A DNA stretch of 64,000 nt from Mesorhizobium sp. (lineage in GTDB: Bacteria > Pseudomonadota > Alphaproteobacteria > Rhizobiales > Rhizobiaceae), in contig NZ_JAEULZ010000001.1 in NCBI RefSeq assembly GCF_016793485.1, positions 372,001 through 436,000 on the forward strand. The letters run 5' to 3'. The translations under genes and the position numbers were made by a program. Shown one piece after another: positions 24,250 to 34,473 of the stretch. How positions within the stretch are numbered: the first letter of the stretch is position 1; each line of letters opens with the position of its first letter. The notes beneath the pieces are model-generated. The model was not told the origin of the DNA, did no database searches, and saw only the letters and a list, made by a program, of their open reading frames with translations.

Positions 24250-25377
24250 ATGGAATTTTCTCCCCAACAGGATGATGCGCTTCAAGCCGTGGCGCGGTGG
24301 CTCAAGGCTGGCCGCCCGCAGATTTTCCGGCTGTTCGGTTATGCGGGGACGGGCAAGACCACGTTGGCCCGCTATTTCGCCGAGCATGTCGACGGCCAGG
24401 TGCAATTTGCCGCTTTCACGGGCAAGGCCGCGCAGGTCTTGCGTTCCAAGGGCGCCACAAACGCGCGCACCATTCATTCGCTGATCTACAGGCCGCGCGG
24501 AGAAGAGGCCATCGAGGACGAGACGACAGGCAGGACATCGATGTCGCCAACCTTCGCGCTCAACCGCCAGAGCCCCGTGGCGCGCGCGAAACTCATCGTC
24601 GTCGATGAATGCTCGATGGTGGATGAACAGCTTGGACGCGATCTGCTGTCGTTCGGGACGCCGATCCTCGTTCTCGGAGATCCGGCACAGCTCCCGCCGA
24701 TATCGGGCGGCGGTTTCTTCACCGAACATGAGCCCGACGTGCTGCTCACCGAAATCCATCGTCAGGCGCGCGACAACCCGATCATCCGGCTGGCGCTTGA
24801 TGTGCGCGAGGGCCGCGAGTTCATGCGCGGCGACTATGGAACGGCTCAGGTGATTGGCCGCGAAGACGTCACGCAGGATCTGGTCCTCAAGGCCGACCAG
24901 GTGCTGGTCGGCACCAACCGGACGCGCCGCCGCTACAATTCGCGGCTGCGAGAACTCAAAGGCTTTTCCGCATCCTATCCCCAGGCCGGCGACAAGCTCG
25001 TCTGCCTTCGCAACGATCCGGCGAAGGGCCTGCTCAACGGCTCCCTATGGAAGGTCATGACGTCCTCGCGCGAGACCGTGAAGCCGGGAATCAACCTTCT
25101 GGTTTCGCCTGAAGAGGACGACCCGGACCGGGGCGTCGCCAAGATCAAGCTGCTGAAGGCGGCTTTCGACGATCCCGACGAGGAAATCGCCTGGCAGCAG
25201 AAGAAGCGCTACGACGATTTCGACTATGGCTACGCGCTGACGGTGCACAAGGCGCAGGGGTCGCAATGGAACGAACTCGTCCTTTTCGACGAGAGCTTTG
25301 CCTTCAAGGAAACGCGCCAGCGCTGGCTTTATACGGCAATCACACGGGCGGCGGAGCGGCTTACCGTTGTGCGCTGA
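24250..25377 (+). CDS. RecD-like ATP-dependent DNA helicase (UvrD_C_2 type)
   Basis: A 375-residue superfamily-1B helicase reduced to its motor core. I use the ATG reading MEFSPQQDDAL; a TTG five codons upstream is possible. P-loop GYAGTGKTT is at 30-38, motif Ia FTGKAAQVLRSKGA, Walker B VVDECSMVDEQL (~120), motif III LVLGDPAQLPPI and the C-terminal DYGYALTVHKAQGSQWNELVLF plus LYTAITRAAERLTVV. RecD2's long N-terminal domain is absent. A role in DNA repair is inferred from the fold and from the LexA box in its promoter. Confidence 0.9.
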   Translation: MEFSPQQDDALQAVARWLKAGRPQIFRLFGYAGTGKTTLARYFAEHVDGQVQFAAFTGKAAQVLRSKGATNARTIHSLIYRPRGEEAIEDETTGRTSMSPTFALNRQSPVARAKLIVVDECSMVDEQLGRDLLSFGTPILVLGDPAQLPPISGGGFFTEHEPDVLLTEIHRQARDNPIIRLALDVREGREFMRGDYGTAQVIGREDVTQDLVLKADQVLVGTNRTRRRYNSRLRELKGFSASYPQAGDKLVCLRNDPAKGLLNGSLWKVMTSSRETVKPGINLLVSPEEDDPDRGVAKIKLLKAAFDDPDEEIAWQQKKRYDDFDYGYALTVHKAQGSQWNELVLFDESFAFKETRQRWLYTAITRAAERLTVVR

Positions 25378-25506
25378 AAACCGGCTCGAACAGTTACCTC
25401 GGACTGCCCCATCGTCAAGTCGCTCCGACGGTGGTATTGCAATGCAGCATTTGCAAACGACGAGCCGCTCGTGTAGAGCCGCGCCCGTTTGTCGGAGTAG
25501 CGTTGG

Positions 25507-27423
25507 ATGACGCAGCAGCCAGCCGGTGGCGAGGGCAATGCCAGTAGCCATGCTGATCAGCGTGGCACAGGCAGGACCGGATTTCTTATGCTCGGCGCTC
25601 TGGGTGTCGTCTATGGCGACATAGGCACCAGCCCGATCTATGCCTTTCGCGAAGCACTCGTAGCATCCTCCGGCGGCCGGGAATCGGCTGCTCAGGAAAA
25701 TGTGCTCGGCGTCCTGTCGATGATCTTTTGGGCGCTGACGGTCATTGTGACGGTCAAGTATGTGCTATTCGTGCTGCGCGCGGACAACCGGGGCGAGGGC
25801 GGCACGCTCTCCCTGATGGCTCTCGCCCGTTCGGCCGCCTCTCCGCGCTCGGTCTTCCTGCTCGGCGTCGGCATGGCTGGCGCCGCGCTGTTTTACGGCG
25901 ATGCGATCATCACGCCGGCGATTTCCGTCCTTTCGGCAGTCGAGGGCATGAAGATCGTCACGCCGGCGTTCGACCCCTATGTGGTGCCGCTGACGCTGCT
26001 CATCCTGGCGATCGTCTTTTCGGTGCAGCGTTTCGGCACAGGCCGCGTGGCGACAATCTTCGGGCCGACCACGGCCGTCTGGTTTCTCGCGCTGGGCGTC
26101 ACAGGGCTGCTGAATATCGCGGAGGAACCAGCCGTACTTTTCGCGATCAACCCCTACTACATCTTCAATCTGCTGGTCGAAGCACCCGGCGTTGCCTTCG
26201 TGACCGTCGGCGCGGTTTTTCTAGCGGTGACCGGCGCCGAGGCGCTCTACGCGGACCTTGGCCATTTCGGACGTCGTCCTATCGTATTGGCATGGCTCTT
26301 CATTGTGTTCCCCTGCCTGCTGCTCAATTATTTCGGTCAAGGGGCGTTTGTGCTGGCGAACGATGGCTATATCGGTCATCCGTTCTTCGAGATGAACACC
26401 GGGTGGGCCCTGGTGCCGATGGTGGTGCTGGCGACCGCCGCGACGATCATCGCCAGCCAGGCGGTCATTTCCGGGGCCTATTCGCTGACGCGGCAGGCGG
26501 TGCAACTCAACCTGCTGCCACGCTTCGTGGTCCAGCACACGTCCGAAATGCAGTCGGGCCAGATCTATATGCCCCGCGTAAACCTGCTGTTGGCGCTCGG
26601 CGTCATGCTGCTCGTTGTCGGCTTCGGCGAGTCGAGCAAGCTGGCCGCCGCCTACGGAATCGCCGTCACCGGCAACATGCTGATGACCACGATCCTGCTT
26701 TTCGTCGTCATGCGGTACATCTGGAAATGGAAGCTGGCCGCGGCAGCGTCGCTGACCGCGCTGTTTGCCTTTATCGACATCAGTTTCTTCGGGTCCAATA
26801 TCGTCAAGGTCTTTGAGGGAGGCTGGGTCTCAATCCTGGTGGCCGTTATGGTCATGCTGGCAATGTGGACCTGGGTGCGCGGCACGCGTCAGCTTTTCGA
26901 CAAGACCCGCAAGAACGAGATTCCGCTCGACTTTCTCGCGGGCAATCTCGCCAAGAAGCCGCCGAGCCTCGTCCCTGGCACTGCCGTGTTCCTGACCAGC
27001 GATCCGCTCAGCGCGCCGACCGCTCTCATGCACAGCCTGAAACATTACAAGGTGTTGCACGAGCAGAACGTGATCCTCTCCGTCATCACCGCCCAGCAGC
27101 CGATCGTTCCCGAAAGCGAGCGGGCGACTCTGGAGCCGATCAACGAACTGTTCATGCGGGTGACGCTCAAGTTCGGCTACATGGAACAGCCGAATGTTCC
27201 GAAGGCAATGGCGCTTTGCAGGAAACAGGGGTGGAAGTTCGACATCATGACGACGTCGTTCTTCCTGTCGCGTCGTTCGCTCAAGCCTGCCGCCAATTCG
27301 GGCATGCCGCTCTGGCAGGACAAGCTCTATATCGGGCTGGCCCGCTCGGCTGCCGATGCTACTGAATATTTCCAGATACCAACCGGCCGCGTCGTCGAGA
27401 TCGGCACGCAGGTCGCGATATGA
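25507..27423 (+). CDS. kup: Kup potassium uptake protein
   Basis: A 638-residue inner-membrane K+/H+ symporter. After a short polar start the family signature [23 protein letters not shown] begins near residue 30; about twelve membrane helices follow to residue ~460, including [12 protein letters not shown] and [20 protein letters not shown]. The remaining ~170 residues are the cytoplasmic domain ([34 protein letters not shown]). Length and motifs match the constitutive low-pressure K+ uptake system. It stands alone, with the next gene convergent. Confidence 0.96.
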   Translation: MTQQPAGGEGNASSHADQRGTGRTGFLMLGALGVVYGDIGTSPIYAFREALVASSGGRESAAQENVLGVLSMIFWALTVIVTVKYVLFVLRADNRGEGGTLSLMALARSAASPRSVFLLGVGMAGAALFYGDAIITPAISVLSAVEGMKIVTPAFDPYVVPLTLLILAIVFSVQRFGTGRVATIFGPTTAVWFLALGVTGLLNIAEEPAVLFAINPYYIFNLLVEAPGVAFVTVGAVFLAVTGAEALYADLGHFGRRPIVLAWLFIVFPCLLLNYFGQGAFVLANDGYIGHPFFEMNTGWALVPMVVLATAATIIASQAVISGAYSLTRQAVQLNLLPRFVVQHTSEMQSGQIYMPRVNLLLALGVMLLVVGFGESSKLAAAYGIAVTGNMLMTTILLFVVMRYIWKWKLAAAASLTALFAFIDISFFGSNIVKVFEGGWVSILVAVMVMLAMWTWVRGTRQLFDKTRKNEIPLDFLAGNLAKKPPSLVPGTAVFLTSDPLSAPTALMHSLKHYKVLHEQNVILSVITAQQPIVPESERATLEPINELFMRVTLKFGYMEQPNVPKAMALCRKQGWKFDIMTTSFFLSRRSLKPAANSGMPLWQDKLYIGLARSAADATEYFQIPTGRVVEIGTQVAI

Positions 27424-27474
27424 TGGTCGGATCGGATTAGCGCGGACCCTCGTCCGCGCCAATCCATTTCGCCA

Positions 27475-28362
27475 TCAGCCGAGGAAAGCGGCCTTGCTGG
27501 CCTCGAAGAACGCTTTGAGCGAGCGCGATTTGCGGCCGGAAAGCGTTTCGACGTCCGTGGTGATTTCGGCAAGGTCGCCGGCGCGGGTTGCTGCGTCGAA
27601 CGAGACGAAGGTTGGAATATAGGCTTCCGGTACGCCCGCGGCCTTCATGCCGCCGGCGAGCTGTTCGTCGGTCAGGTTGACGACCTGGATCGGCTTGCCG
27701 AGGATTTCGCTCGCAAGCTTGGCAATCTCGCCGTTCGTGAACGCTTCGGTGCCGGTCAGCGTGTAGGTCGTGCTGGTTGCGGGTGGGTTCGCCAGCGCGC
27801 CGGCGATCGCGGCTGCAATATCGTCGCGTGAGACATAGGCTGTGCGGCCGTCGCCGGCCGAAGTGTACCACTGGCCGCTCTTCAGGGCCGGCGGAAGGCT
27901 CATGAAGGCATTCTCCTGATACCAGCTGTTGCGGAAAATCAGATAGGGCAGGCCGGTCGCCTGGATGGCCTGCTCCGTGCCGAAATGGTCGGGCGCGAAG
28001 CTGACCTTGGACGATTGTGCCTTGGGCAGAGACGTGTAGGCCAAGCGCTTGACGCCAGCCTTGGTCGCGGCTGTGACCGCAGCCTTGTGCTGGCGCAGGC
28101 GCGTTCCGGCGCCGTCCAGAGCGTCGGTCGAAACGATCAGTACGGTTCCGGCGCCTGAAAACGCCTTTTCAAGGCCCGCTGCGTCATCGAAATCAGCCTT
28201 GCGCACTGTCACGCCCTTGGCGGCGAGGTCGGACAGTTTTTCCGGGCTGCGCGAGCCGGCGATGATGCGCGAGGGAGCGACGCCCTGATCCGCCAGAAGG
28301 TGGTCGATGATGGCGCGGCCGAGATGGCCCGAAGCGCCGGTTACGAAGATGCTGTCGCTCAT
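27475..28362 (-). CDS. NmrA/QorB-like NAD(P)-binding oxidoreductase
   Basis: A 295-residue atypical short-chain reductase. The N-terminal dinucleotide site is VTGASGHLGRAIIDHLL (residues 7-23), followed by SRSPEKLSDLAAKGVTVRKADFDD, and the substrate region contains LAYTSLPKA and LIFRNSWYQENAFMSL. The closest known relatives are quinone oxidoreductase 2 (QorB/YtfG) of E. coli. It is divergent from an HxlR-type regulator, the same pairing as ytfG with its regulator, so electrophile or quinone response is likely. Substrate is not established. Confidence 0.85.
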   Translation of the reverse strand: MSDSIFVTGASGHLGRAIIDHLLADQGVAPSRIIAGSRSPEKLSDLAAKGVTVRKADFDDAAGLEKAFSGAGTVLIVSTDALDGAGTRLRQHKAAVTAATKAGVKRLAYTSLPKAQSSKVSFAPDHFGTEQAIQATGLPYLIFRNSWYQENAFMSLPPALKSGQWYTSAGDGRTAYVSRDDIAAAIAGALANPPATSTTYTLTGTEAFTNGEIAKLASEILGKPIQVVNLTDEQLAGGMKAAGVPEAYIPTFVSFDAATRAGDLAEITTDVETLSGRKSRSLKAFFEASKAAFLG

Positions 28363-28397
28363 TGCAGTTGTCCTGTCGGTTACGGATTGGTATAAGC

Positions 28398-28410
28398 TCT
28401 CAAAATGAGA
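28398..28410. promoter_or_regulatory. candidate HxlR operator
   Basis: TCTCAAAATGAGA is a perfect 5-bp inverted repeat with a 3-base centre, 35 bp upstream of the oxidoreductase start and about 80 bp upstream of the divergent HxlR gene. Function is inferred from position. Confidence 0.45.
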
Positions 28411-28492
28411 CCATGTCTAGATTAGTAATTGCCTGCTCGCCGTAAAGAGGGCAGTTTTCCGACAGGTAGTTACACAAAAGGAACCGCCACTG

Positions 28493-28897
28493 ATGGACGC
28501 AAGAATCTCCTCGGCCCGTCAAAAGATCGAGATTTATAGGGCCAACGTCGCGCAGGGCGGGCTCGCCAACTGCCCAATCCGCAATGTGGTGCAGAACATC
28601 TTCGATAAATGGAGTTCGCTGCTGCTGATGGCGCTCGCGGAACAGCCGTATCGATTCGGAGAGTTGCGCAGGCTTGTGCCGGACATCTCCCAGCGCATGC
28701 TGACGCAGACGCTGCGCGACCTGCAACGGGACGGCTACGTCCATCGCGAAGTCTTCCCGACCAAGCCCCCGAGCGTCGAATACAGCCTGACCGAAATGGG
28801 CCACCAGATGTACGACTCGCTTCAGCACGTGCTTCACTGGGCCGAGAACAATCACAGTCGGGTGCGCGAAGCGCGCGCCCTTTTCGATGCGGGCTGA
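28493..28897 (+). CDS. HxlR-family winged-helix regulator
   Basis: A 134-residue regulator. The HxlR pattern is clear: a single Cys near the N-terminus ([26 protein letters not shown], Cys27), then the winged helix [51 protein letters not shown]. In this family (e.g. HypR, QorR) that Cys senses electrophiles or oxidants. It is divergent from the QorB-like reductase, which it probably represses. Confidence 0.9.
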   Translation: MDARISSARQKIEIYRANVAQGGLANCPIRNVVQNIFDKWSSLLLMALAEQPYRFGELRRLVPDISQRMLTQTLRDLQRDGYVHREVFPTKPPSVEYSLTEMGHQMYDSLQHVLHWAENNHSRVREARALFDAG

Positions 28898-28996
28898 TCG
28901 CTTCATTTGACGGCTGGCCGCTCTTGATCGGTTCCGTGTCTCGGGTCTTTGTGTCTACGCCGGATACATGATGGTTCGGCGTTGGGGCGGGAAGCA

Positions 28997-30238
28997 TTGA
29001 AGAAACTGGACATCGCCATCGCCGGCGCGGGGCCGGCCGGGCTCGCCGCGGCGCTGTTCCTGCACAGGGCAGGGCATCGCGTGACGGTCTTCGAGCGGTT
29101 CGACACCCCGGCTCCGGTAGGGTCGGGCCTCATCCTTCAGCCGACCGGGCTGACCGTACTTGGCGTCCTTGGCCTGCTCGACCAGATCATGACGCTGGGC
29201 AGCCGGATCGAGCGCCTCTACGGCGCGGATGCGCGCAGCGGTCGGACGGTGCTCGATGTCCGCTATGACGCTCAGCGCGGCGGCCGGTTTGGTGTGGCGG
29301 TACACAGGGCAGCACTTTTCGGTGTCCTTCACCGCGCTGCCATCGGAGAGAACATTGCGATCGAAACCGGCATCGACCTTGATCAGGTTGATGTTGGCGA
29401 CAAGGTAGCGCCCATTACAGCCGAGGGGCGAAAAGTCGGCTCATTCGACCTCGTCATCGATGCCAGCGGCTCCCGCTCAAAACTGCGCCGTTTCGCCTTC
29501 CATTCCGAAGAGCCGAGGCCACTCCCCTACGGCGCGTTCTGGGCGTCGCTCGATTGGCGCGGCGAAGGTTTCGAGGACAATGCGCTCCTGCAGCGCTATG
29601 AGCGGGCCAGCGTGATGATCGGCGTGCTGCCGATCGGCAGGCCGGTGTTGAGCTCGGAGAAGATGGCGGCGTTCTTCTGGAGCCTGAAGCCTGATGAGGC
29701 CGACAGGGTTCGATCTGAGGGCCTCGACGCCTGGAAGGGGCGCGTCCGCGGACTCTGGCCCGAATGTGGGGCCTATATGGACCAGATCGACAGTTTCGAC
29801 CAACTGACGCTCGCGCGTTACGGCGATCACACGCTGAAACTGCCTGTTGGTCCGCGCCTGGCCATCATCGGCGATGCCGCCCATTCCACCAGCCCGCAAC
29901 TGGGGCAGGGGGCCAACATGGCGATGCTCGACGCCGCTGCGCTGGCCTATAACCTTGAACGCGCCGCGAATGTCGATGAAGCGCTCGATGCCTACGCCCG
30001 CGCGCGGCGCTGGCATGTGCGGGTGTTTCAGGCGCTGTCGTCGATGTTCACGCCGTTCTACCAGTCGGATTCCGCGATGCTTCCGTTCATACGCGACCGA
30101 CTTGTGGCCATCGCGGCCCGGATACCGCCAGGGCCGCAGTTTTTGGCCTCGATGGTGGCGGGCACGGCTGTCGATCCATTCGGGGCGGCGGGGCTCAAGG
30201 AGTCAGATTGGAGTCACGTGGTCGCCTCTCAGTCCTAG
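28997..30238 (+). CDS. FAD-dependent monooxygenase (PHBH fold)
   Basis: A 413-residue flavoprotein starting at a TTG (reading LKKLDIAIAGAGP) that has GGGAAG directly upstream; the frame is open 16 codons further but without such a site. FAD motif I is IAGAGPAGLAAALFLHRAGHRVTVFER, the DG-like motif is near FDLVIDASGSRSKLRR (~165), and FAD motif II is AIIGDAAHSTSPQLGQGANMAMLDAAALA (~290-318). Such enzymes hydroxylate aromatic or related compounds with NAD(P)H and O2. The substrate is unknown. Its stop overlaps the end of the next, convergent gene by four bases. Confidence 0.88.
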   Translation: MKKLDIAIAGAGPAGLAAALFLHRAGHRVTVFERFDTPAPVGSGLILQPTGLTVLGVLGLLDQIMTLGSRIERLYGADARSGRTVLDVRYDAQRGGRFGVAVHRAALFGVLHRAAIGENIAIETGIDLDQVDVGDKVAPITAEGRKVGSFDLVIDASGSRSKLRRFAFHSEEPRPLPYGAFWASLDWRGEGFEDNALLQRYERASVMIGVLPIGRPVLSSEKMAAFFWSLKPDEADRVRSEGLDAWKGRVRGLWPECGAYMDQIDSFDQLTLARYGDHTLKLPVGPRLAIIGDAAHSTSPQLGQGANMAMLDAAALAYNLERAANVDEALDAYARARRWHVRVFQALSSMFTPFYQSDSAMLPFIRDRLVAIAARIPPGPQFLASMVAGTAVDPFGAAGLKESDWSHVVASQS

Positions 30239-30873
30239 AGACGGAACCATCCTGGAATACGCTGCGGGAGAATGGTCCCTCCGGCCCTCTCGACCAGATG
30301 GAAGATCGCATTTCGCGCGATATAGGAAGATTCGGTCATACCGAGAGTCTGGATGTGAATCTCGTTCGGTTCACGAGGAAGCCAACCGAACCCGCGAAGC
30401 CAACGCGACTTCGGTAGCATCGTGGCATCGCGTAGCACCATCGAAACCCCCCACTCGTTAGCTCGGCCATTTGCTGGCCGAGCGCTTACAATGTCGTGCC
30501 ACTTGGCAGCGAAGCATGCTCTGCTGTCGGTGAGGCCGTTGCTGTTAATGATCAGCCTCGCGTCATTTAGCGAAGCGTCGCGCATCGTACGCCATGCCGC
30601 AAAGAACCAGTAGGGTAGCTGGCTAAAGCAGAAAACCTGAATACCCAACATAACCAACCTGGAAGCCAGATTGAGGTCCGTCGGTGGCCAGAACAGGGAA
30701 AGTGCAGTTATTGTCAGACATATTGAGACAAGCGTATAGAACGCGCCTGTGGCGACATACCACGAGTGTCGAATCTTCAGTGTCAGCGGCAGATCAACGA
30801 CGATCGGCGGTACCTGGGATCGACGCAGAGTCGGTTCGCCCGGTATTTCGAACGCATTTTGGTCTGTCACCAT
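30235..30873 (-). CDS. hypothetical membrane protein
   Basis: A 212-residue protein I do not recognise. The start is the ATG reading MVTDQNAFEIPGEP, preceded by GGGG; an upstream ATG adds 19 residues. Two membrane helices are visible at about residues 43-66 (ATGAFYTLVSICLTITALSLFW) and 73-93, followed by a ~115-residue soluble domain (LIINSNGLTDSRACFAAKWHDIVSARP) that resembles the PH-like domains placed after paired helices in small bacterial membrane proteins. It lies convergent with the monooxygenase and divergent from a TetR gene; composition is somewhat more AT-rich than neighbours. Confidence 0.6.
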   Translation of the reverse strand: MVTDQNAFEIPGEPTLRRSQVPPIVVDLPLTLKIRHSWYVATGAFYTLVSICLTITALSLFWPPTDLNLASRLVMLGIQVFCFSQLPYWFFAAWRTMRDASLNDARLIINSNGLTDSRACFAAKWHDIVSARPANGRANEWGVSMVLRDATMLPKSRWLRGFGWLPREPNEIHIQTLGMTESSYIARNAIFHLVERAGGTILPQRIPGWFRL

Positions 30874-30997
30874 GTGATCCCCGATTTTATTTACTGTACA
30901 TCCTATCCTCGCCGCGTAAATGAACTTCAACTAAACTTCGAACATCTCGATACTTCACATTCCGGTTGACTCCATCCGCTGCGCACAATATCAGCCG

Positions 30998-31019
30998 AAC
31001 CGTAACGTACGGTACGGTT
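30998..31019. promoter_or_regulatory. candidate TetR operator upstream of tetR-ilvC
   Basis: A 22-bp imperfect palindrome, AACCGTA-ACGTACGG-TACGGTT, in which 20 of 22 positions are symmetric. It ends six bases before the GTG start of the TetR gene, so binding would block its own transcription. Half site TACGGTT/AACCGTA is repeated nowhere else close by. Confidence 0.65.
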
Positions 31020-31025
31020 ATCAGA

Positions 31026-31673
31026 GTGACCCCGGCAGCCGAAAAAGAAACCCCGACGGAGCGCCAGCAGGCGGTGCTGGACGCTGTGCTCGACCTTCTG
31101 GTGGAAGGCGAGGAACAGCTGACCATGACCGCAGTTGCGCGTCGCGCGAGCTGTTCAAAGGAAACGCTCTACAAATGGTTCGGCGATCGTGACGGGCTGC
31201 TTGCGGCGACCGTCCGATGGCAGGCCTCCAAGGTTCGCGCGGGCAACTACGACCGCCAGAAGCTCGACGCCGACGCGTTGCGCGACAGTCTGGAGGCTTT
31301 CGCCGCCAACTGGCTCAAGGTCATCTCCAGCCGCACTTCCATCGCGCTCAACCGGGTGGCGGTCGGCCATGCCGCCTCCGGCAAGAGCAATCTCGGCGCG
31401 ATCGTGCTCGCCAACGGCCGTTTCGCCATCGGCGAGCGTCTGAAGCCCTTGCTCGAGGCGGGCAGGGCGGCCGGCCTGCTGGCTTTCGACGACGTCGAGG
31501 ATACGTTCCGGACCTTTTTCGGCCTGGTCGGCCGCGACGTCCAGATCCGCGTGCTGCTCGGCGATCCGCTCAAGCTTGCGCCTGCCGCGATCGAGCAGGA
31601 GGCGAAGCGCGCCGTAGACCGGTTCTTCACCCTTTTCGGCACCGCAGGTCGCCCGAAAATCCGTTCAGTCTGA
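31026..31673 (+). CDS. TetR/AcrR family regulator upstream of ilvC
   Basis: A 215-residue regulator. I take the GTG reading VTPAAEKETPTERQQ as start because the palindromic operator lies immediately upstream; a TTG 20 codons earlier would place the operator inside the gene. The HTH is TMTAVARRASCSKETLYKWFGDRDGLLAATV (~38-68). The C-terminal region (SSRTSIALNRVAVGHAASGKSNLGAIVL ... DVQIRVLLGDP) matches the TetR_C group often seen in alphaproteobacteria. It ends 24 bp before ilvC in the same direction, so it is probably co-transcribed or reads into ilvC, which is unusual. Confidence 0.88.
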   Translation: MTPAAEKETPTERQQAVLDAVLDLLVEGEEQLTMTAVARRASCSKETLYKWFGDRDGLLAATVRWQASKVRAGNYDRQKLDADALRDSLEAFAANWLKVISSRTSIALNRVAVGHAASGKSNLGAIVLANGRFAIGERLKPLLEAGRAAGLLAFDDVEDTFRTFFGLVGRDVQIRVLLGDPLKLAPAAIEQEAKRAVDRFFTLFGTAGRPKIRSV

Positions 31674-32717
<1,044 letters not shown>

Positions 32718-32801
32718 GGCGATCCACGCCACTCTTTCTGTGCGTTCTTGGGCTTAGCCCCGCGGGACGCAATTGCGGAAAAAAATCGCCTCCCAAGGCG
32801 T

Positions 32802-32834
32802 GGTCGGCGGAGAAATCCGCCGGCCTTCTTTTTT
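32802..32834 (+). terminator. intrinsic terminator after ilvC
   Basis: A 10-bp stem GGTCGGCGGA / TCCGCCGGCC with loop GAAA is followed by TTCTTTTTT. It lies about 85 bp after the ilvC stop and just ahead of the convergent PilZ gene. Confidence 0.85.
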
Positions 32835-32839
32835 GGGGA

Positions 32840-33133
32840 TCAGCCATAATACCAGTGCGGCTTCGGTTCCGTGCCGTGGAAGCTCACGCCGCAGCGGTCG
32901 CGTTTGCGCCAGCGCAGTTCGGCACGGTAGCCGATGCCGTCGATCGGCACAAAAAGCAGGAAGCTCTTCGGGACCCGCGCCTCGACGTGCACAACGAGCT
33001 CCGCCCCATGTTCATGCATGTTGCGGATCGTGCACTGCACGATCGAGTCGTTGATGCCCGATATGATGGCAGCACCCTTCAGGACGCGGCGCCGGTATTC
33101 CCTGGGCGGGGGAGAGTCGGTTGGTCCGGGCAT
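32840..33133 (-). CDS. PilZ-domain protein
   Basis: A 97-residue single PilZ domain starting MPGPTDSPPPREYRRRVLKGAAII. The first c-di-GMP motif RxxxR is represented by REYRRR (11-16), and the second, usually D/N-x-S-x-x-G, is degenerate as NMHEHG (~41-46), followed by LRWRKRDRCGVSF. Nucleotide binding is therefore possible but not certain. The frame is open far upstream without plausible starts. A diguanylate cyclase is encoded at 14.4 kb. Confidence 0.8.
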   Translation of the reverse strand: MPGPTDSPPPREYRRRVLKGAAIISGINDSIVQCTIRNMHEHGAELVVHVEARVPKSFLLFVPIDGIGYRAELRWRKRDRCGVSFHGTEPKPHWYYG

Positions 33134-33350
33134 ACCGGTCCTCCGATTCTTTCCGTTGCATTTCGCCCACTTATCGCGCCGTAGCACTGCGGCGTAAACC
33201 GCCAAAGGCTGGTTCGGGCGCGAATTCTCCAACAGAATCCGATGGGTGCCTGCATTCCGTGTGGGAGCCGAAGGTCTCAACCTTATGGCGATCAACACGT
33301 TGCATGTGTGGCCTTGTCTTCGCAGGCGGTTACGGGCAAAGGTCGGGTCC

Positions 33351-34463
33351 ATGTCGCTGCGCATCGCCACCTTCAACGTCGAGAACCTGATGAACAGGTT
33401 CGACTATTCGGGCTACCGCAACCAGTTGCAGCAGGACCGGACGCTGGCGCTTTTCGATATCGCGAACGAAGCCGAATACCGGGCGCTTGAGCAGGCGCGC
33501 ACGATCGCGCACGCCGACGACATGCGCCAGCTTACCGCGCTCGCCATTGCCGCCACTCGGGCCGACATCCTGTGCCTGCAGGAAGTCGACAACATGGAGG
33601 CCTTGAAGGCCTTCGAATACGGCTACCTGTTCAAGATGGTCGGGCAGGGCTATCGGCAGAAATACACGACCTCAGGCAACGATTCGCGCGGCATCGACGT
33701 CGCCGTGATGCTGCGGTCCGAGACAGCACACGGCCAGCCCATCGAGTTCGTGCGCATGACCAGCCATGCGCACCTCACCTATGCCGATCTCGGGCTGCAT
33801 ACGCCTGAACTCGCCGCGCTCGGCGAGGAGCCGCATGAGCGCATCTTCCGGCGGGACTGCCTGGAGATCGACGTGACTGTGGCGGGCCGCCCGCTCACGA
33901 TCTATTCCGTGCACTTCAAGTCGATGGGCAGCCCGCGCAACGGCATGGACGGACGCCAGGCCACCATGCCGATCCGTCACGCCGAGGCGCTGGCCGTGCG
34001 CCGCATCATCGAGGAGCGCTTTGGCAAGGAACATGCCGGAAGCAAGCGTTGGGTGATCTGCGGCGATCTGAATGATTATCGCGAACGGGTGCTTGTGGGC
34101 GGGGACGCCTTCGCCGGGCTTACCTTTGAGCCGTCCGTGGAGACGGAGTCGAGCGTAAACACGCTGGTTGCCGGCGGTTTCTGCGAGAACATCGTCGAAC
34201 GCCGGCCAACGCTGGACCGCTGGACGCTGTACCACACGCGCGGGCCGCTGGAGCGGCACCTGTGCCAGCTCGACTACATCCTGCTGTCGCCGTCGCTGGC
34301 TGCGCGCAACGCCAACGCGGTTCCCGATATCGTACGCGGCGGCCAGCCGTGGCGCACGCCGTTCCCGCCGGGCCAGGAGGTCGAGCGCTATCCGCGGATC
34401 GGCTGGGACCGCCCCAAGGCGTCCGACCACTGTCCGGTCGCCGTGACGCTGGACATAGCCTGA
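33351..34463 (+). CDS. endonuclease/exonuclease/phosphatase (EEP) family hydrolase
   Basis: A 370-residue enzyme starting MSLRIATFNVENLMNRF. The EEP catalytic residues are visible: Asn in FNVENL, Glu in CLQEVDNMEAL (~77), the Asp/His region RRDCLEIDVTV ... TIYSVHFKSMGSP, GDLNDYRERV (~240) and the final SDHCPVAVTLDI. No signal peptide is seen, so a cytosolic nuclease or phosphodiesterase is likely. It is followed 10 bp later by a NUDIX gene in the same direction, so the two form an operon; the substrate is unknown. Confidence 0.82.
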   Translation: MSLRIATFNVENLMNRFDYSGYRNQLQQDRTLALFDIANEAEYRALEQARTIAHADDMRQLTALAIAATRADILCLQEVDNMEALKAFEYGYLFKMVGQGYRQKYTTSGNDSRGIDVAVMLRSETAHGQPIEFVRMTSHAHLTYADLGLHTPELAALGEEPHERIFRRDCLEIDVTVAGRPLTIYSVHFKSMGSPRNGMDGRQATMPIRHAEALAVRRIIEERFGKEHAGSKRWVICGDLNDYRERVLVGGDAFAGLTFEPSVETESSVNTLVAGGFCENIVERRPTLDRWTLYHTRGPLERHLCQLDYILLSPSLAARNANAVPDIVRGGQPWRTPFPPGQEVERYPRIGWDRPKASDHCPVAVTLDIA

Positions 34464-34473
34464 GGGCGCCGCG

